Assembly (NCBI GenBank): GCA_028456385.1
Contig: JALNQF010000001.1
Coordinates: 1,116,001-1,180,000 of the forward strand
Origin: Ophiosphaerella korrae
Taxonomy: Eukaryota > Ascomycota > Dothideomycetes > Pleosporales > Phaeosphaeriaceae
Direction: 5' to 3'
Length of the DNA: 64,000 nt
The number at the start of each line of letters is the position of its first letter. Position 1 is the stretch's first letter. Made by a program: the position numbers and the translations under genes. Shown in pieces: positions 35,869 through 46,778 of this stretch. The notes under the pieces are model-generated. The model was not told the origin of the DNA and ran no database searches. It saw nothing but the letters and a program-made list of their open reading frames with translations.

Positions 35869-36058
35869 GGAACGAGGTCAAAGCTCATGGTGGAGCTTGC
35901 CCCCGCCGCGTACCTGAGCTGTTACCTACGCACGAAGCAGCACGCATCACCCTCCGGCCTACAAGACAGCTCCAAGCCCCCCTATTTCCCTGGACTTTGC
36001 TCCACCTCAGCAGTACTGGCCGTCTGTATAAGAAGAAGCTGCGTATACAAACACAGCC
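35869..36058. promoter_or_regulatory. Divergent promoter region of mL59 and PUP3
   Basis: 190 bp between two start codons on opposite strands, so it must hold both promoters. No specific element is recognised. Confidence 0.5.
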
Positions 36059-36837
36059 ATGGTGAGTTTCTGCCATGGATGGTCGGTCAAGCGCATAGCT
36101 AACAGCAGCAGTCGTCGCCGTTCTCAATAAGTAGGACACTCGTCAACTAGCTTCATATGTGCTCTTCTAACATGTAAATAGACGGCGGTGCTGCCGTAGC
36201 TATGGTGGGCAAGGACTGCGTGGCTATAGCCTGCGATCTCCGCCTCGGTATGCAAGCGCTCACCATCTCCAATAACTTCCCTAAGATCTTCCAATACGGC
36301 GACGTCTTCCTCGGCCTCACAGGTCTCGCTACCGACGTCGCTACCGTCTCCGATCTGTTCCGCTACAAAGTCAACATGTACCGGCTACGCGAAGAGCGCA
36401 ATATCAGCCCACAGACCATGGCGAACCTGGTGTCGTCTTCGCTTTACGAACGCCGGTTTGGTCCGTACTTTGTTAGCCCAGTAATTGCCGGAATCAACCA
36501 GACGAGTGGAAAGCCTTTCATCTGTGGGTTTGATAGCATTGGGTGCATTGACTTTGCGAAGGACTTCATTGTCAGTGGAACTGCCAGTGATCAGCTGTTC
36601 GGTACTTGCGAAGGGCTATGGGAGCCGGATTTGGTATGGCACCGCCAGAGTCAGGATTAGCCTTATTTTGCACAGTGCTTACGGTAATTGCAGGGCCCAG
36701 AAGATCTGTTTGAGACCATCTCACAAGCGCTGCTCAACGCTGTTGACCGAGACGCACTATCAGGCTGGGGAGCACACGTCTACATTATTGAGAAGGACAA
36801 GGTAACCAAGAGGTTACTGAAGGGTCGGCAGGACTGA
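36059..36837 (+). CDS. PUP3: 20S proteasome subunit beta3 (PUP3/PSMB3)
   Basis: Non-catalytic beta-ring subunit of the 20S proteasome. Four exons join in frame: 36059-36061, 36112-36130, 36182-36633 and 36694-36837 (205 aa, equal to yeast Pup3). The protein reads [20 protein letters not shown], then [27 protein letters not shown] and [16 protein letters not shown], all strong beta3 signatures. The short N-terminus lacks a cleavable propeptide and an active threonine, as expected for beta3. Exon 1 is the start codon alone and exon 2 has only 19 nt. The first acceptor is a CAGCAGCAG repeat, so 0, 1 or 2 extra Gln could be inserted. Confidence 0.94.
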
Positions 36838-37272
36838 AGCGGGAAATGGCATGTAGTGACACCAAACTACTCGACACTGAGAACTAAATGTACTCTACAC
36901 ACCAAGTTCAAGTTGTCGACACGAGAATCACGACACGCACAAGCATGCTTCAAGGGAGCCTGTATCATCACGTAGAGGACTTGACCGAGGAAGCAACCAT
37001 GATAAAGATAGTAATAGCTATAATCAAGCATTACAACCTGACTACTATGGAAACCGTGACGTGCCAGCTCCTTGGCTCAGGACTGGTTGTAAAGCCTAGG
37101 CTACTAGTGCACCTGGCACGCACGTGACCTGGTGTCGCCTGTTCTTGGCATTGCCGCATCTTCAACCTTGATGTCGCGTTCTTACATCAACGTGCCGGAG
37201 TGATACGCATGCATTTACGACTGTCGCAAGGCAAGCATAATATAGCCAATTTTGCGAGTTCCAACCACAATA
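36838..37272. other. Intergenic region between PUP3 and PRP28
   Basis: 435 bp in tandem orientation, holding the PUP3 3' UTR and the PRP28 promoter. No gene is visible. Confidence 0.5.
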
Positions 37273-39510
37273 ATGGACGTGATCCCTCCGCCACCACCTC
37301 CACCGCCCGGTGATGCTCCGCCGCCGCCGCCGCCGCCGCCTCCACCGCTACAAGAAGAAGAAGAAGATACAGGACCGACGTTAACTCAACCAAAGAAGAT
37401 AAAAAAAGGGTGGGCGTCACAGAAAAAGCAGCCGCCAAGTATCGATGATATTCTAAAAGCAAAGCGAGAGAAGGAAGCTGCTGCTGCAAAGCCAAAGTTT
37501 CTATCCAAGATAGAGCGCGAAAGGATAGCTCTTGAGAAGCGACAGAAGGAATTTGAAGAATCACAGAAGAGAAGGGATATCTCGAACGGATTCACCAATG
37601 GCGCATCGAAAAATGGACACTCGTACTCCAAGAGCAATCATGGTGGGCCTTCATCAGTGCCAACGGGCCCTCGTGCTATGCGCCCGGACGTGCCAACAGG
37701 GCCATCTTCTAGGCAACACAAGAATGGAGACATGGCGCCTCCACCCGTGCCAGAGACGAGACCTGGTAAACGACCGCCGCCTGAGGATGCAGAGGCTGCA
37801 TTAATACGGCAACGATACATGGGTGCAGAACAGAACCAGTCTACCTTCTCCGCAAAGAAGAAGAGAAAAAGAACAACAGAGAAGAAATTCAACTTCGAGT
37901 GGAATGAGGAAGAGGATACAAGTTACGATTACAATCCCATCTATCAGCAAAAGGCAGAGGCAGGCTTCTTCGGGCGCGGCAGGCTCGGCGGATTCACAGA
38001 CGAAATCACAGAGCAGGGTATACAAAAGTTCATCGAGGCTATGATCGAGCGAGACCCTGTGTCAGGGAGAGAGAGAGCAGAGCGTATACTAGATATGGAG
38101 AGGCGACGGAAAGAAGAGGGCAGTCGCGCACAATTGGACAAACACTGGAGCGAGAAGAAGCTAGAGCACATGCGCGAGCGCGACTGGCGCATCTTCAAGG
38201 AAGACTTCAATATCGCGACCAAAGGAGGTTCAATACCCAACCCCATGCGCAACTGGGCAGAGTCGGGACTTCCAGGCAAGATCTTACGCCTTATCGACCA
38301 CGTCGGATATACCGAGCCATCTGCTGTTCAACGTGCAGCCATACCTATTGCTTTACAATGTCGTGATCTTATCGGAGTTGCCGTCACGGGTTCAGGTAAA
38401 ACTGCTTCCTTTGTCCTGCCTCTACTAGTGTATATATCACAACTGCCACCCCTGGGACCCACAAATCGTGCGGACGGCCCATATGCAATTGTCCTTGCGC
38501 CTACGCGCGAGTTGGCGCAGCAGATTGAGGTCGAAACACGGAAGTTCGCTGCCCCCCTTGGCTTCAACACAGCTGTCATTGTTGGTGGTCACTCTATTGA
38601 AGAGCAGGCGTTTCAAATGCGTGACGGAGCAGAAATTGTCATTGCTACACCCGGTCGACTGGTCGACTGCATTGAAAGGCGTATGCTCGTCCTCAGTCAG
38701 TGCACGTACGTAATCATGGACGAGGCTGATCGGATGATTGACATGGGCTTCGAAGAACCCGTCAACAAGATCCTAGATGCTCTACCTTTTACAAACGAGA
38801 AGCCCGATAGCGATGCTGCTGAGGATGCAAATGCCATGAAGCGCGGCATGTACCGCCAGACTATGATGTACACAGCCACCATGCCCACGGCCGTCGAGCG
38901 CATAGCACGAAAATACTTGCGTCGCCCGGCCATCGTAACCATTGGAAATGTAGGTGAGGCTGTCGAGACTGTCGAGCAGCGAGTCGAGCACGTTCAAGGC
39001 GAGGAGAAGCGCAAGAAACGACTCCAGGAGATCCTTAATTCGGGAGAATTCCAACCTCCTATGATTGTCTTCGTCAATATCAAGCGCAATTGCGACGCCA
39101 TTGCCCGCGACATCAAACATATGGGCTTTTCTTCTGTTACATTGCACGGTTCCAAGACACAGGAACAGCGAGAAGCCGCGCTCGCCCAACTCCGCGAGCA
39201 CCGCGTCGACGTCCTCGTTGCCACCGATCTTGCTGGCCGCGGTATTGATATCACAGACGTCTCACTCGTTGTCAATTTCAACATGGCTACCAGTATTGAG
39301 AGCTATACGCATCGCATTGGTCGCACAGGTCGTGCGGGCAAAAGCGGTGTAGCGATTACATTCTGGGGTAATGAGGATGCGGATGTGTTGTACGATCTCA
39401 AACAAATGCTTACTAAGAGTCAAATCAGTAAGGTGCCAGAGGATCTAAGGAAACATGAAGCTGCACAGCAGAAGGGTGGGAGAAATAAAGAAAAGAAGGC
39501 TTTGACATAA
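37273..39510 (+). CDS. PRP28: Pre-mRNA splicing DEAD-box helicase PRP28 (DDX23 type)
   Basis: Nuclear helicase that swaps U1 for U6 at the 5' splice site during spliceosome activation. Single exon of 745 aa. The start is the ATG of [14 protein letters not shown]; the open frame upstream begins at a TTG and is not used. After the polyproline leader and a charged Lys/Glu-rich region comes the conserved linker with RNWAESGLP, then the helicase core: the Q motif with PSAVQRAAIPIAL, VTGSGKT (K376), PTRELAQQ, DEAD (483), TAT, and [10 protein letters not shown]. The PRP28-specific DEADRMIDMGFE is present. The absence of introns is unremarkable. Confidence 0.95.
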   Translation: MDVIPPPPPPPPGDAPPPPPPPPPPLQEEEEDTGPTLTQPKKIKKGWASQKKQPPSIDDILKAKREKEAAAAKPKFLSKIERERIALEKRQKEFEESQKRRDISNGFTNGASKNGHSYSKSNHGGPSSVPTGPRAMRPDVPTGPSSRQHKNGDMAPPPVPETRPGKRPPPEDAEAALIRQRYMGAEQNQSTFSAKKKRKRTTEKKFNFEWNEEEDTSYDYNPIYQQKAEAGFFGRGRLGGFTDEITEQGIQKFIEAMIERDPVSGRERAERILDMERRRKEEGSRAQLDKHWSEKKLEHMRERDWRIFKEDFNIATKGGSIPNPMRNWAESGLPGKILRLIDHVGYTEPSAVQRAAIPIALQCRDLIGVAVTGSGKTASFVLPLLVYISQLPPLGPTNRADGPYAIVLAPTRELAQQIEVETRKFAAPLGFNTAVIVGGHSIEEQAFQMRDGAEIVIATPGRLVDCIERRMLVLSQCTYVIMDEADRMIDMGFEEPVNKILDALPFTNEKPDSDAAEDANAMKRGMYRQTMMYTATMPTAVERIARKYLRRPAIVTIGNVGEAVETVEQRVEHVQGEEKRKKRLQEILNSGEFQPPMIVFVNIKRNCDAIARDIKHMGFSSVTLHGSKTQEQREAALAQLREHRVDVLVATDLAGRGIDITDVSLVVNFNMATSIESYTHRIGRTGRAGKSGVAITFWGNEDADVLYDLKQMLTKSQISKVPEDLRKHEAAQQKGGRNKEKKALT

Positions 39511-39875
39511 TGTAAGCTTGGCCAAGCCAGATTATCGTAGTTTGGTGGGCGTAAGTGGATCATGACATTCACATTATTCAACAAATTTACGTACAATCGG
39601 GTTGTCCATGCACTTTTGACGGCTTCATTTCTGCCCTGGTGAGGTCTGCACTCACTTGTGCTAGATAGAGCCTTCCTGACTGTAGTACCACTCAGGCCTT
39701 CCACTGCTAGATTAGAATGATCTCATAGTAGCCAGGGAAATGACTACAGAGCTACACCTCTCTGTCCATTCTCTCACCTGCTCACGTTTCTATCCGTTAT
39801 CACATATCTTACTTTTATCCACAACATCCGCATCATTCGTGTTTGCTGCTCGGTCCGCTCGCTTCTGGTTTCAAG
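39511..39875. other. Short intergenic region
   Basis: 365 bp with the PRP28 3' UTR and the promoter of the next gene. The last 120 bases are CT-rich. No gene is visible. Confidence 0.5.
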
Positions 39876-41609
39876 ATGCCTCGTCCGGTCACTTCCAGGT
39901 CATATTACTTCGACGTTGATACTTTCACAAAGATTGTCCACGAAGTTGAGGACATACCCGTAAGACCTCCGCTACGCATCGACTCTGTGGCAGCCAGCAT
40001 CACTACTGCTGACATAAACCTATGGGAAAGGCTGTTCGGTCTTACTTCTACTGAGGCCCGGGTCGCAATTTATGACTGGCGCTCTGAAGCCGAAGATGAG
40101 AAGGCTGAGGTAACCGAGGAAATTCGTCAAAAATGGCCTTGGGAGATTTTCCAGTATCGTGGCTTCAACGAAGAGGCTTATGCGTTCTGGATTGACTGTG
40201 TAGCGGAACTCGATGTCAAGTCGCCCAAGGATATAGGTCGATTCGCGTCGAACAGCCAAGGGCTATTTGAGCTCATCCTGAAGCCTGATGATGTTGAACA
40301 GCTTTTAATTCTCAATCATATACCTGATTTGAGGCGGCCGAACGGGATAAAATTGTACCCGGTACTCGTCCATACCGGTCCTCCTCTCCAAGTGGTGGTC
40401 GTTCGCCTATAGGAAGTGCTGCAATTGACAAATTACCTCTTTCCAATCCGATGGAAGAGTATACCACTTGATCGGGCATCTAAAGTTCTACACAGCAACT
40501 CGAGAAGACCGTACGTTCATGATTATACGCTTCCGCAGCATCGATTGAATGATGGCGAAATCCCTCGCCCGCTTCAAGACGAATACCCTGTGTGGTACTT
40601 TCTCACTGACCAGATCTCGCGGCCTGAAAAACTTGGAAAGCTGTTGAAGCTCCCGAATATTCCCCATGGGCGACAGGCGACTGCACATGGATTGGCGTAT
40701 ATTCAAAGCGGATACTTCAATTTTTTGGTTGAATCTTACCTTGACAAAGATTATCAGGACAGGAACAACAGCGAAGGAGTCGCGTATCTTCTAATGAACA
40801 AACTTTCGGAGGATCGATTACGCTGCTTCCAAACGAGTCTGTACAAAGTGATCCGCTGCAAGCTCACTCTTCACGCAATGAACGATTACGGAAAACCACA
40901 TGATGTGGATGGCTTAGCCTTTGTGCTCAACCCCAGCGGACCAGTAGAAAGTATGCAAGAGCCTGAGATAAGCACAACGCCCGCCGCTCCAAAATTGAAA
41001 CGTAGCGTGGCCAAAATCTTGCGAGAAGAAGTTACATGGACAGCAGAAGCGGATGGAGACAGCCAAGAAGCAGCGGAGGAAATCCCCTCACGACTTAATT
41101 TTGTACTCTCTCGATTGAGCGAAGAACGCCCATGTGACCCTCGGAAAACTGCACAACGGCGACGAAAGGTACTCAGCCCTAGTCGGCCGAAATCGCGACT
41201 AATGTCCGTTACCAATGCCTCGGAATTGCAAGCTCCCTTATCAATATCGATAGTAGATACTCCAAAGAACGAAGAAGCCTCGAGATCAGTCGGCGCATCC
41301 AGACGTGGAGGGTCCTGGTGGATACCACCCCAAGACTTTCCAATCGCCCCAACTACCGAAGCATCAAGCAGCCAGCATGGGCTTGCAGGTGCTGTTGAAT
41401 CCATCATCAATGCATGCACCTGGAAGACATCCCATGAACCCAACGAGGGAGCCTCAGATAGCTCAGCTGCAAGTGCATCAGGTTCTTCGTCAAGTAGACA
41501 TGAGCATGCAGAGGCAAGGAGAGAACCAACTGAAGACTGTTCAATGAGGGAGGTAGAGCAAAGTGAAGAAAGTGAAGATTATGGCTCGGTATCTATCTCG
41601 AAGCAATAG
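39876..41609 (+). CDS. AIG2-like (gamma-glutamylcyclotransferase-fold) domain protein with disordered tail
   Basis: Two exons, 39876-40361 and 40413-41609, join in frame to 560 aa. A 51-bp intron containing the in-frame TAG is inferred (GTACTC...CTATAG). The N-terminal part has no family I know. A central segment (roughly residues 220-345) resembles the AIG2/GGCT-like fold: a PVWYF strand, the RQATAHGLAYIQSGY region, GVAYLL, then DRLRCFQTSLYKVIRCKL. The usual glycine-rich YGTL loop reads FLTDQ, so enzyme activity is doubtful. The C-terminal third is Ser-rich and disordered. The start MPRPVTSR is the first ATG; an upstream open extension begins at TTG. The domain assignment is by eye. Confidence 0.65.
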
Positions 41610-42137
41610 CAGCCTTGGGCCAGTTGTCAATATCGTGCCATCGCCTAGGGAAACGAGGCTATGCGAAAAACATGGCCAGGGGATCTCATAATGGATAGTT
41701 GAGGAGACGGTTGCCGTGAACCCTGGTGCTAGAGGCGTTGACGTCATTGATTTTGTATCAAGTTACGCATTCCAAATGTTGTCAATTCCCACTATTATCA
41801 ATCTTCTGCTACAAAGTTCTTAGACAATGCTTGGCTGACATGGTCACGAGCGAATGACAAGGATACTTGCCCAAAACGTGCCTTGCAGCCGGTTCATGGA
41901 GATAGGTAGCCATGATGCCGCGGGACCATGTGCTTGCGCCCCGCAAACAATCTGCATCCTTGTTGTAATATACTGTTGGTACTCGCCCAATGTGCACAAC
42001 GCCCAGACGGACAAGCTGGACACAGCAGGCATTGCAACATAATCGGTAGGAGATACAAAGGCTGGACAGCTCCCATATGGAGGCGTTGCCCCTCACCTAA
42101 CACCGAACTCACACTCTAAGCAAGGACAGCGGAAAAT
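41610..42137. other. Intergenic region
   Basis: 528 bp. Open frames on both strands at about 41810-42120 are short and match nothing recognised. It holds the promoter of the dienelactone hydrolase gene. Confidence 0.45.
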
Positions 42138-43029
42138 ATGGGTTTCAAGTCTCAAGCGCTCGCCGGCCTGGCAATGGTTGGCAGCGTAATTGCAGCATCG
42201 TCTTACCCGTCACTTAAAGTGCGAAATGCCGGAGTTCCAATTGGCCAGTTAAAGAATATCAGCGGAAGTAAAGACGCCCTTATCTCTCAGAATGAAGCAA
42301 TGTTACTAACCACACGAAGTCGAAATGTACATTTCCTACCCACCAGGCCGCAACACATCTACCAAGGCTCTCCTATACGTGACTGACATATTCGGCGTTC
42401 CACTCCTGCAAAATAAGCTTCTCGCCGACTCCCTAGCCGCAAATGATTACCTAGTCATCATGCCCGACCTCTTCAAAGGTGATGCCATTTCCGTTGAAGA
42501 GCAAGAGGCTGGCTTGAATTTAACAGAGTGGCGCGCACTACATCCTACATCCGAAATTGATCACATCATCAACACGACCATCGGGTACATGCGTAGCCAA
42601 TTGGCCGTCGAACGCGTTGGTGGACTGGGGTATTGCTTTGGCGGAAAATATGTCCCGCGATTTCTGACTACCAGTGGAGGAATTGATATCGGATTCATTG
42701 CGCATCCGAGTAGTTTAACAGAGCAAGAAATTGGAGGCATCAAGAAGGGGATCAGCATTGCTGCAGGAAGTAAGTTCACCCCAAGATGAAGCACATTGAA
42801 AACCAAACACCCGCTGACGTGAACAGCGCTCGATAGCTCTTTCAACGCGACAGCAAAGGCTCGCGCGGAATCTATTCTATCAAGCAATAATGTGACTTTC
42901 CAGTCTAACTTATACTCTGGTGCGCCACACGGTTTCGCAGTGCGGGTCAATCAGAGCGTCCCTCAGCAGGCATATGCGAAACAGGCAAGTTTTCTACAGG
43001 CCGTGACGTGGTTTGATGCGTGGTTATGA
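42138..43029 (+). CDS. Dienelactone hydrolase family protein
   Basis: Alpha/beta hydrolase of the dienelactone hydrolase family. Three exons join in frame: 42138-42267, 42320-42769 and 42827-43029 (260 aa). The nucleophile cysteine is in GLGYCFGGKY and the catalytic histidine in SGAPHGFAVR. The strand LLYVTDIFGVP and DYLVIMPDLFKGD are typical of the family. The N-terminus has a hydrophobic stretch (ALAGLAMVGSVIAAS) that could be a signal peptide, so the protein may be secreted. Intron 1 has an ACTAAC branch site. The natural substrate is unknown. Confidence 0.85.
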
Positions 43030-44539
43030 GGAAATGTAGGTTACATAGACATAAGATAAGTCTAATGCTTACGAAATGCTTCACCAGTTCGGTCAGCCAA
43101 CATTTTATTGTTCTCGCCAAACAAAAATGATACTCTTCGTGCTGAATCAAGTGTGTGCAAGTAAATAGACAGCAACTCGCAGCCGTTTTTTTATCATTAC
43201 AACACGCTTAGTCAAAAGAACACAACGGGGATGTTTCTCTTATCCTTTCAAAGACTTCCTTATCCATGTGCTATTGCTACCTCTGCCCGTTTTTACTTCT
43301 ATTCACCCTATATTTACTTGCGCGTCATTTGACTACCCATCTTCGTTATTCGGCCCTCTATCCCGAGCCAAAAATTTTAAATATAGGCTAGAAAATTATA
43401 GATATGGTAAATTGTTTAATACCTCTAGTTATATAGCCATATATTCTAATATCTATTATAAATATGTAGCGATAATACTAGGAGAGTAATTTTTATACTC
43501 CTCTAGTTACCTAAAAGCTAGCGAGGCGGCAAGAATAGGTGTCGCAAGTAGCGTAGTCAGGGAGTAATTGATGGATCTATTGACGATAGAGAGCTCTACT
43601 CAAACTAGCTAATATACCTGTGCGGAGCTAAGAGAGCGGTGTGTGCTCGTACTGTGGAGAGCTCTAATTGCAACAATAGGGAACTGAATAACGTCCGCAT
43701 AAATTTGGCTTTTGGTCACAGACCTAAGCCCTGTTGTGAAGCCATCGACTCTAAATAGTAAATCAGGAATACGCTTAATGTGCGAACCACGAGTCAGAGT
43801 TTCTCCTACAATGACTTTGTAAATTTTCTGGTCGTTCTACAGGCTCTTTTGAGATTAGGTATCTTCCAGGATCACGTGTTATCCAAAATCCCTTCGGCCA
43901 GAGGCAAGGAGGGTAAGTTTCACTTTTAACCCACGATTGTTCTGTCATCATCTCAGACTTGACGAAGATCAACCATTTTCAGCATTAAATCATCTCAACA
44001 CAATCCTTACAGTTACTAGGCAGACATTTTCCCTGTGGAAAAAGTGAGTCCTTACGTGGTGCAGAAGAAACCTAACACACTGATAGATGCAGACTTGACT
44101 TTCCACAACTTAGAAAGACTAAGAGAACTGGTTCGAATTAAATCATGTTTGTGAAACAGGCTTATCTTTGTAGCCAGCTATCTCACCGCATTTCCTTCAG
44201 TAGCCCTAAACGTACCAATTAAAGAGTTTTTTTTACCCTCGGCGCGAGGGCAATGATATCAGAGTATCTTTATATCATTACCAAACTGCAGTTTCATCAG
44301 TCGGCTCCTACTAGGAGGACATTTCGCTAAATGTCAGACCATATCTGTCTGAGACAATGCAATTTGAAAGATTTTGCTCGTGATACTCGGTACCTCATGC
44401 GAGTATTGCTTAATATCAAATGTCGAACTTGCCAGGAGACAACCTTCGCCGAAACTGGAAAATTACCTTAGCGCAGCTCTTGGTTATACCACAGCTTACC
44501 ATAGCTATACTTATCCTGTAGCTATGAGTAAAAAGTCCT
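43030..44539. other. AT-rich gene-free region
   Basis: 1.5 kb between the dienelactone hydrolase and zinc-knuckle genes. The part at about 43360-43470 is very AT-rich and stop-dense. No feature can be supported. Confidence 0.5.
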
Positions 44540-46027
44540 CTAGTTCCAGGTTTGCTCGGAGGGATGTGTTGGAAGTCTGGCCCCACGCTGGCCTAGACCG
44601 GGAAACTTATACTGATCCCGACCATTGTGGTCGTGGTGTCCCCACCTGTAGCCACCATTTCGACACCCTCTTCGAAGAGATGCCAAAGCGGGATAGTGCT
44701 CGGCATAGCTGCTGAGCCGCTGTTCAGGGTACTTTCCTTTGTGAACACCTTCCTGCGGTACTGAATCTGCATCAAACTCTCGCTTCAAATGAGGCCTTCG
44801 TTTATTTTGTACGTGGGTGAATGTAGGCTGTACATGATTATCGACTATAGACCGACTTGCATTAGCCGCAGAATCGGTTGTGTCTCTTCGCATACTGATA
44901 GGGGTAGGCGTTATAGCGGCATCTCGTCGACCACCAGACGATGAAATAAGGTCAGGATCAACGCGAATGAGCATACTTTCGTCCTCATTATGTAGCTTCT
45001 GGAAGCTCTTCACCCACATGTCGTACTCAAGGGGTGGCAAATCATCCAGCATAGCTTGTATCTTGAGCCTCACTTCTTTCCGGTTTGCATTTGTTGCTAG
45101 CGCTTGCCTTGCGATGGGTAGTGCGTGAAAGGCGAATAGATCGCTCGTTTTTTTAAAAGCCGCAAATTTAGCCCCAGAGGAGAGATTTTCAGGATTAATG
45201 TCCCATCGCCACGAACGCGAGACTTTTTTATCATCGTGATCACTTTGTTGGGTGGGAGGTGGCTGTGACACAGTGACCCCTGCGAGATTATCAAGACCCA
45301 TATTCGAGTTCTCGTCCGTCGCACCATCACCATTCTGAGTACGATTCATCATCTTCGCTGCAGTGATCTCTCCATGCTTACTATCTTGTTTACTGAGGCT
45401 AGCCAACAGTTGTTTTGCTAAATTACCAGCACAATGATTGTGTAATTGTGAACTTGCAGATATGACTGACATTATACCAGACTCGACTTTGGCGGGCGTA
45501 TCCAGATACTCTGCAAGCATACAGGCGATACGATGAATCATCTCGGCGCGGAAAACCTCGGCCATCCTCTTGATGTTATCGCTGGGAGCATTTTCGTCTC
45601 GCATATGTTGTTGAAGCAAATCGACTCCAAGCTCTTCCAAGACACCCCCAGGAAAGCATATTTTCACAAGGCCTCGAACAGCCTGGTTGAAAACGTCTTC
45701 AGGCAGTTCATTACCTGATGAAATGACCTTCACACGGAAATTCCAGTCCTCTTGGCTTGGCATGGGCATTTCTTTGGGATTGCCTTTAATCGGGAGGTAC
45801 GGATAGTTCCTTGTCGGGACATGCGGATACTGCCGGAGAAGTTTGGCGCATTCTGTCTTACGATGTAAAGCCATCTTAACTTTGCTTGGGAAATTTTGCT
45901 CACAGTGAGGGCACTGTGAGGGAATGGCGTGTGTTGGTCTTTTGCGCTTGGAAGTATTGCCTTGCAGCGTGGCATCCTCAGACAGCTCACGTATTCGTTT
46001 AGTAGAAGTCGCGCGTTGAGATGACAT
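44540..46027 (-). CDS. Hypothetical protein with one C2HC zinc-binding-like motif
   Basis: Single-exon frame of 495 aa. Near the N-terminus it has a basic stretch (TSKRKRPTH) followed by a C-x2-C-x12-H-x4-C motif (from CPHC at about residue 39 to HRKTEC), resembling a degenerate C2H2 finger. The central region (about 90-230) is helical and hydrophobic in spacing, the rest polar and likely disordered. The C-terminus is rich in Arg, Gly and Tyr. A nuclear nucleic-acid-binding role is possible but unproven. Divergent from the Net1/Dnt1-like gene. Confidence 0.65.
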   Translation of the reverse strand: MSSQRATSTKRIRELSEDATLQGNTSKRKRPTHAIPSQCPHCEQNFPSKVKMALHRKTECAKLLRQYPHVPTRNYPYLPIKGNPKEMPMPSQEDWNFRVKVISSGNELPEDVFNQAVRGLVKICFPGGVLEELGVDLLQQHMRDENAPSDNIKRMAEVFRAEMIHRIACMLAEYLDTPAKVESGIMSVISASSQLHNHCAGNLAKQLLASLSKQDSKHGEITAAKMMNRTQNGDGATDENSNMGLDNLAGVTVSQPPPTQQSDHDDKKVSRSWRWDINPENLSSGAKFAAFKKTSDLFAFHALPIARQALATNANRKEVRLKIQAMLDDLPPLEYDMWVKSFQKLHNEDESMLIRVDPDLISSSGGRRDAAITPTPISMRRDTTDSAANASRSIVDNHVQPTFTHVQNKRRPHLKREFDADSVPQEGVHKGKYPEQRLSSYAEHYPALASLRRGCRNGGYRWGHHDHNGRDQYKFPGLGQRGARLPTHPSEQTWN

Positions 46028-46778
46028 GGGGCCCTATCATACTTAGCACATGTCTGAGTCGTAACTTCTTAACTTACAGGGCATTTCTTGATATTATACT
46101 CTGTCATGTCAGCGCCTAGTTGACTGACCACGCCCTTTCAGTGAAGCGGTCAGACAAAGTGAAGAAACACAACGGGAGATACGAGTGAAGCCGTGGGCAT
46201 GCTTGGAATATGAGGTAAGCAGGTCTTGGCATTGGATTTTGGCAATAACAAACAGGACGGCGACGATCGGGAAGTGGTAAAAGAGGAGTAAAAGGAGACT
46301 TTGGTAGCAGTTCTACGTAGTTCACTACTCTTGGAAGCTTTCGGAGCGAGGTAGGTGGTTCAATTACTTCTTGTTTCCTTTTGTAGATGTACGACGTGTG
46401 ATGTACGGCGGGAGTCAACATTTCTTTGTCAACACTTTGCAGGCGCCACCCTTGATCATTCCGAAACGAGCTATTGTCCCGATACCTCTTGAGTCTAGAG
46501 GATCCAAAATCCATAATACACGTTACTCGGCAACCTAGATTGACGATGAATAAGATACCAGAGGCAAGTTTGGACTGGACGAGGGTGAAAGCGCGCTCAC
46601 GAACGCGACATGAGATGTGAGGCTAGGCCTAATCTAGACTAGACCAAGCTACCCGCATGTGCCAACCATACGAGCTTCTTCGAAACTTTCTCCAACCTTT
46701 TTCGGCTTCCCGTTGCGCTCCCACGCACAGTATGTGCTCGCGGTCTTGTCTCCTAGTTGCTGCGGGAGTTGTAGAGAT
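46028..46778. other. Divergent intergenic region
   Basis: 751 bp between two start codons. A 132-codon minus-strand frame (46116-46514) is open but has no recognisable content. Both promoters must lie here. Confidence 0.45.

Noticed and set aside
37252..37272. Longer PRP28 N-terminus starting MRVPTTI
   Set aside because: The first codon there is TTG; the first ATG is at 37273 and begins the polyproline leader.
46116..46514. 132-codon minus-strand ORF between two divergent genes
   Set aside because: No recognisable content, and it occupies the shared promoter region.
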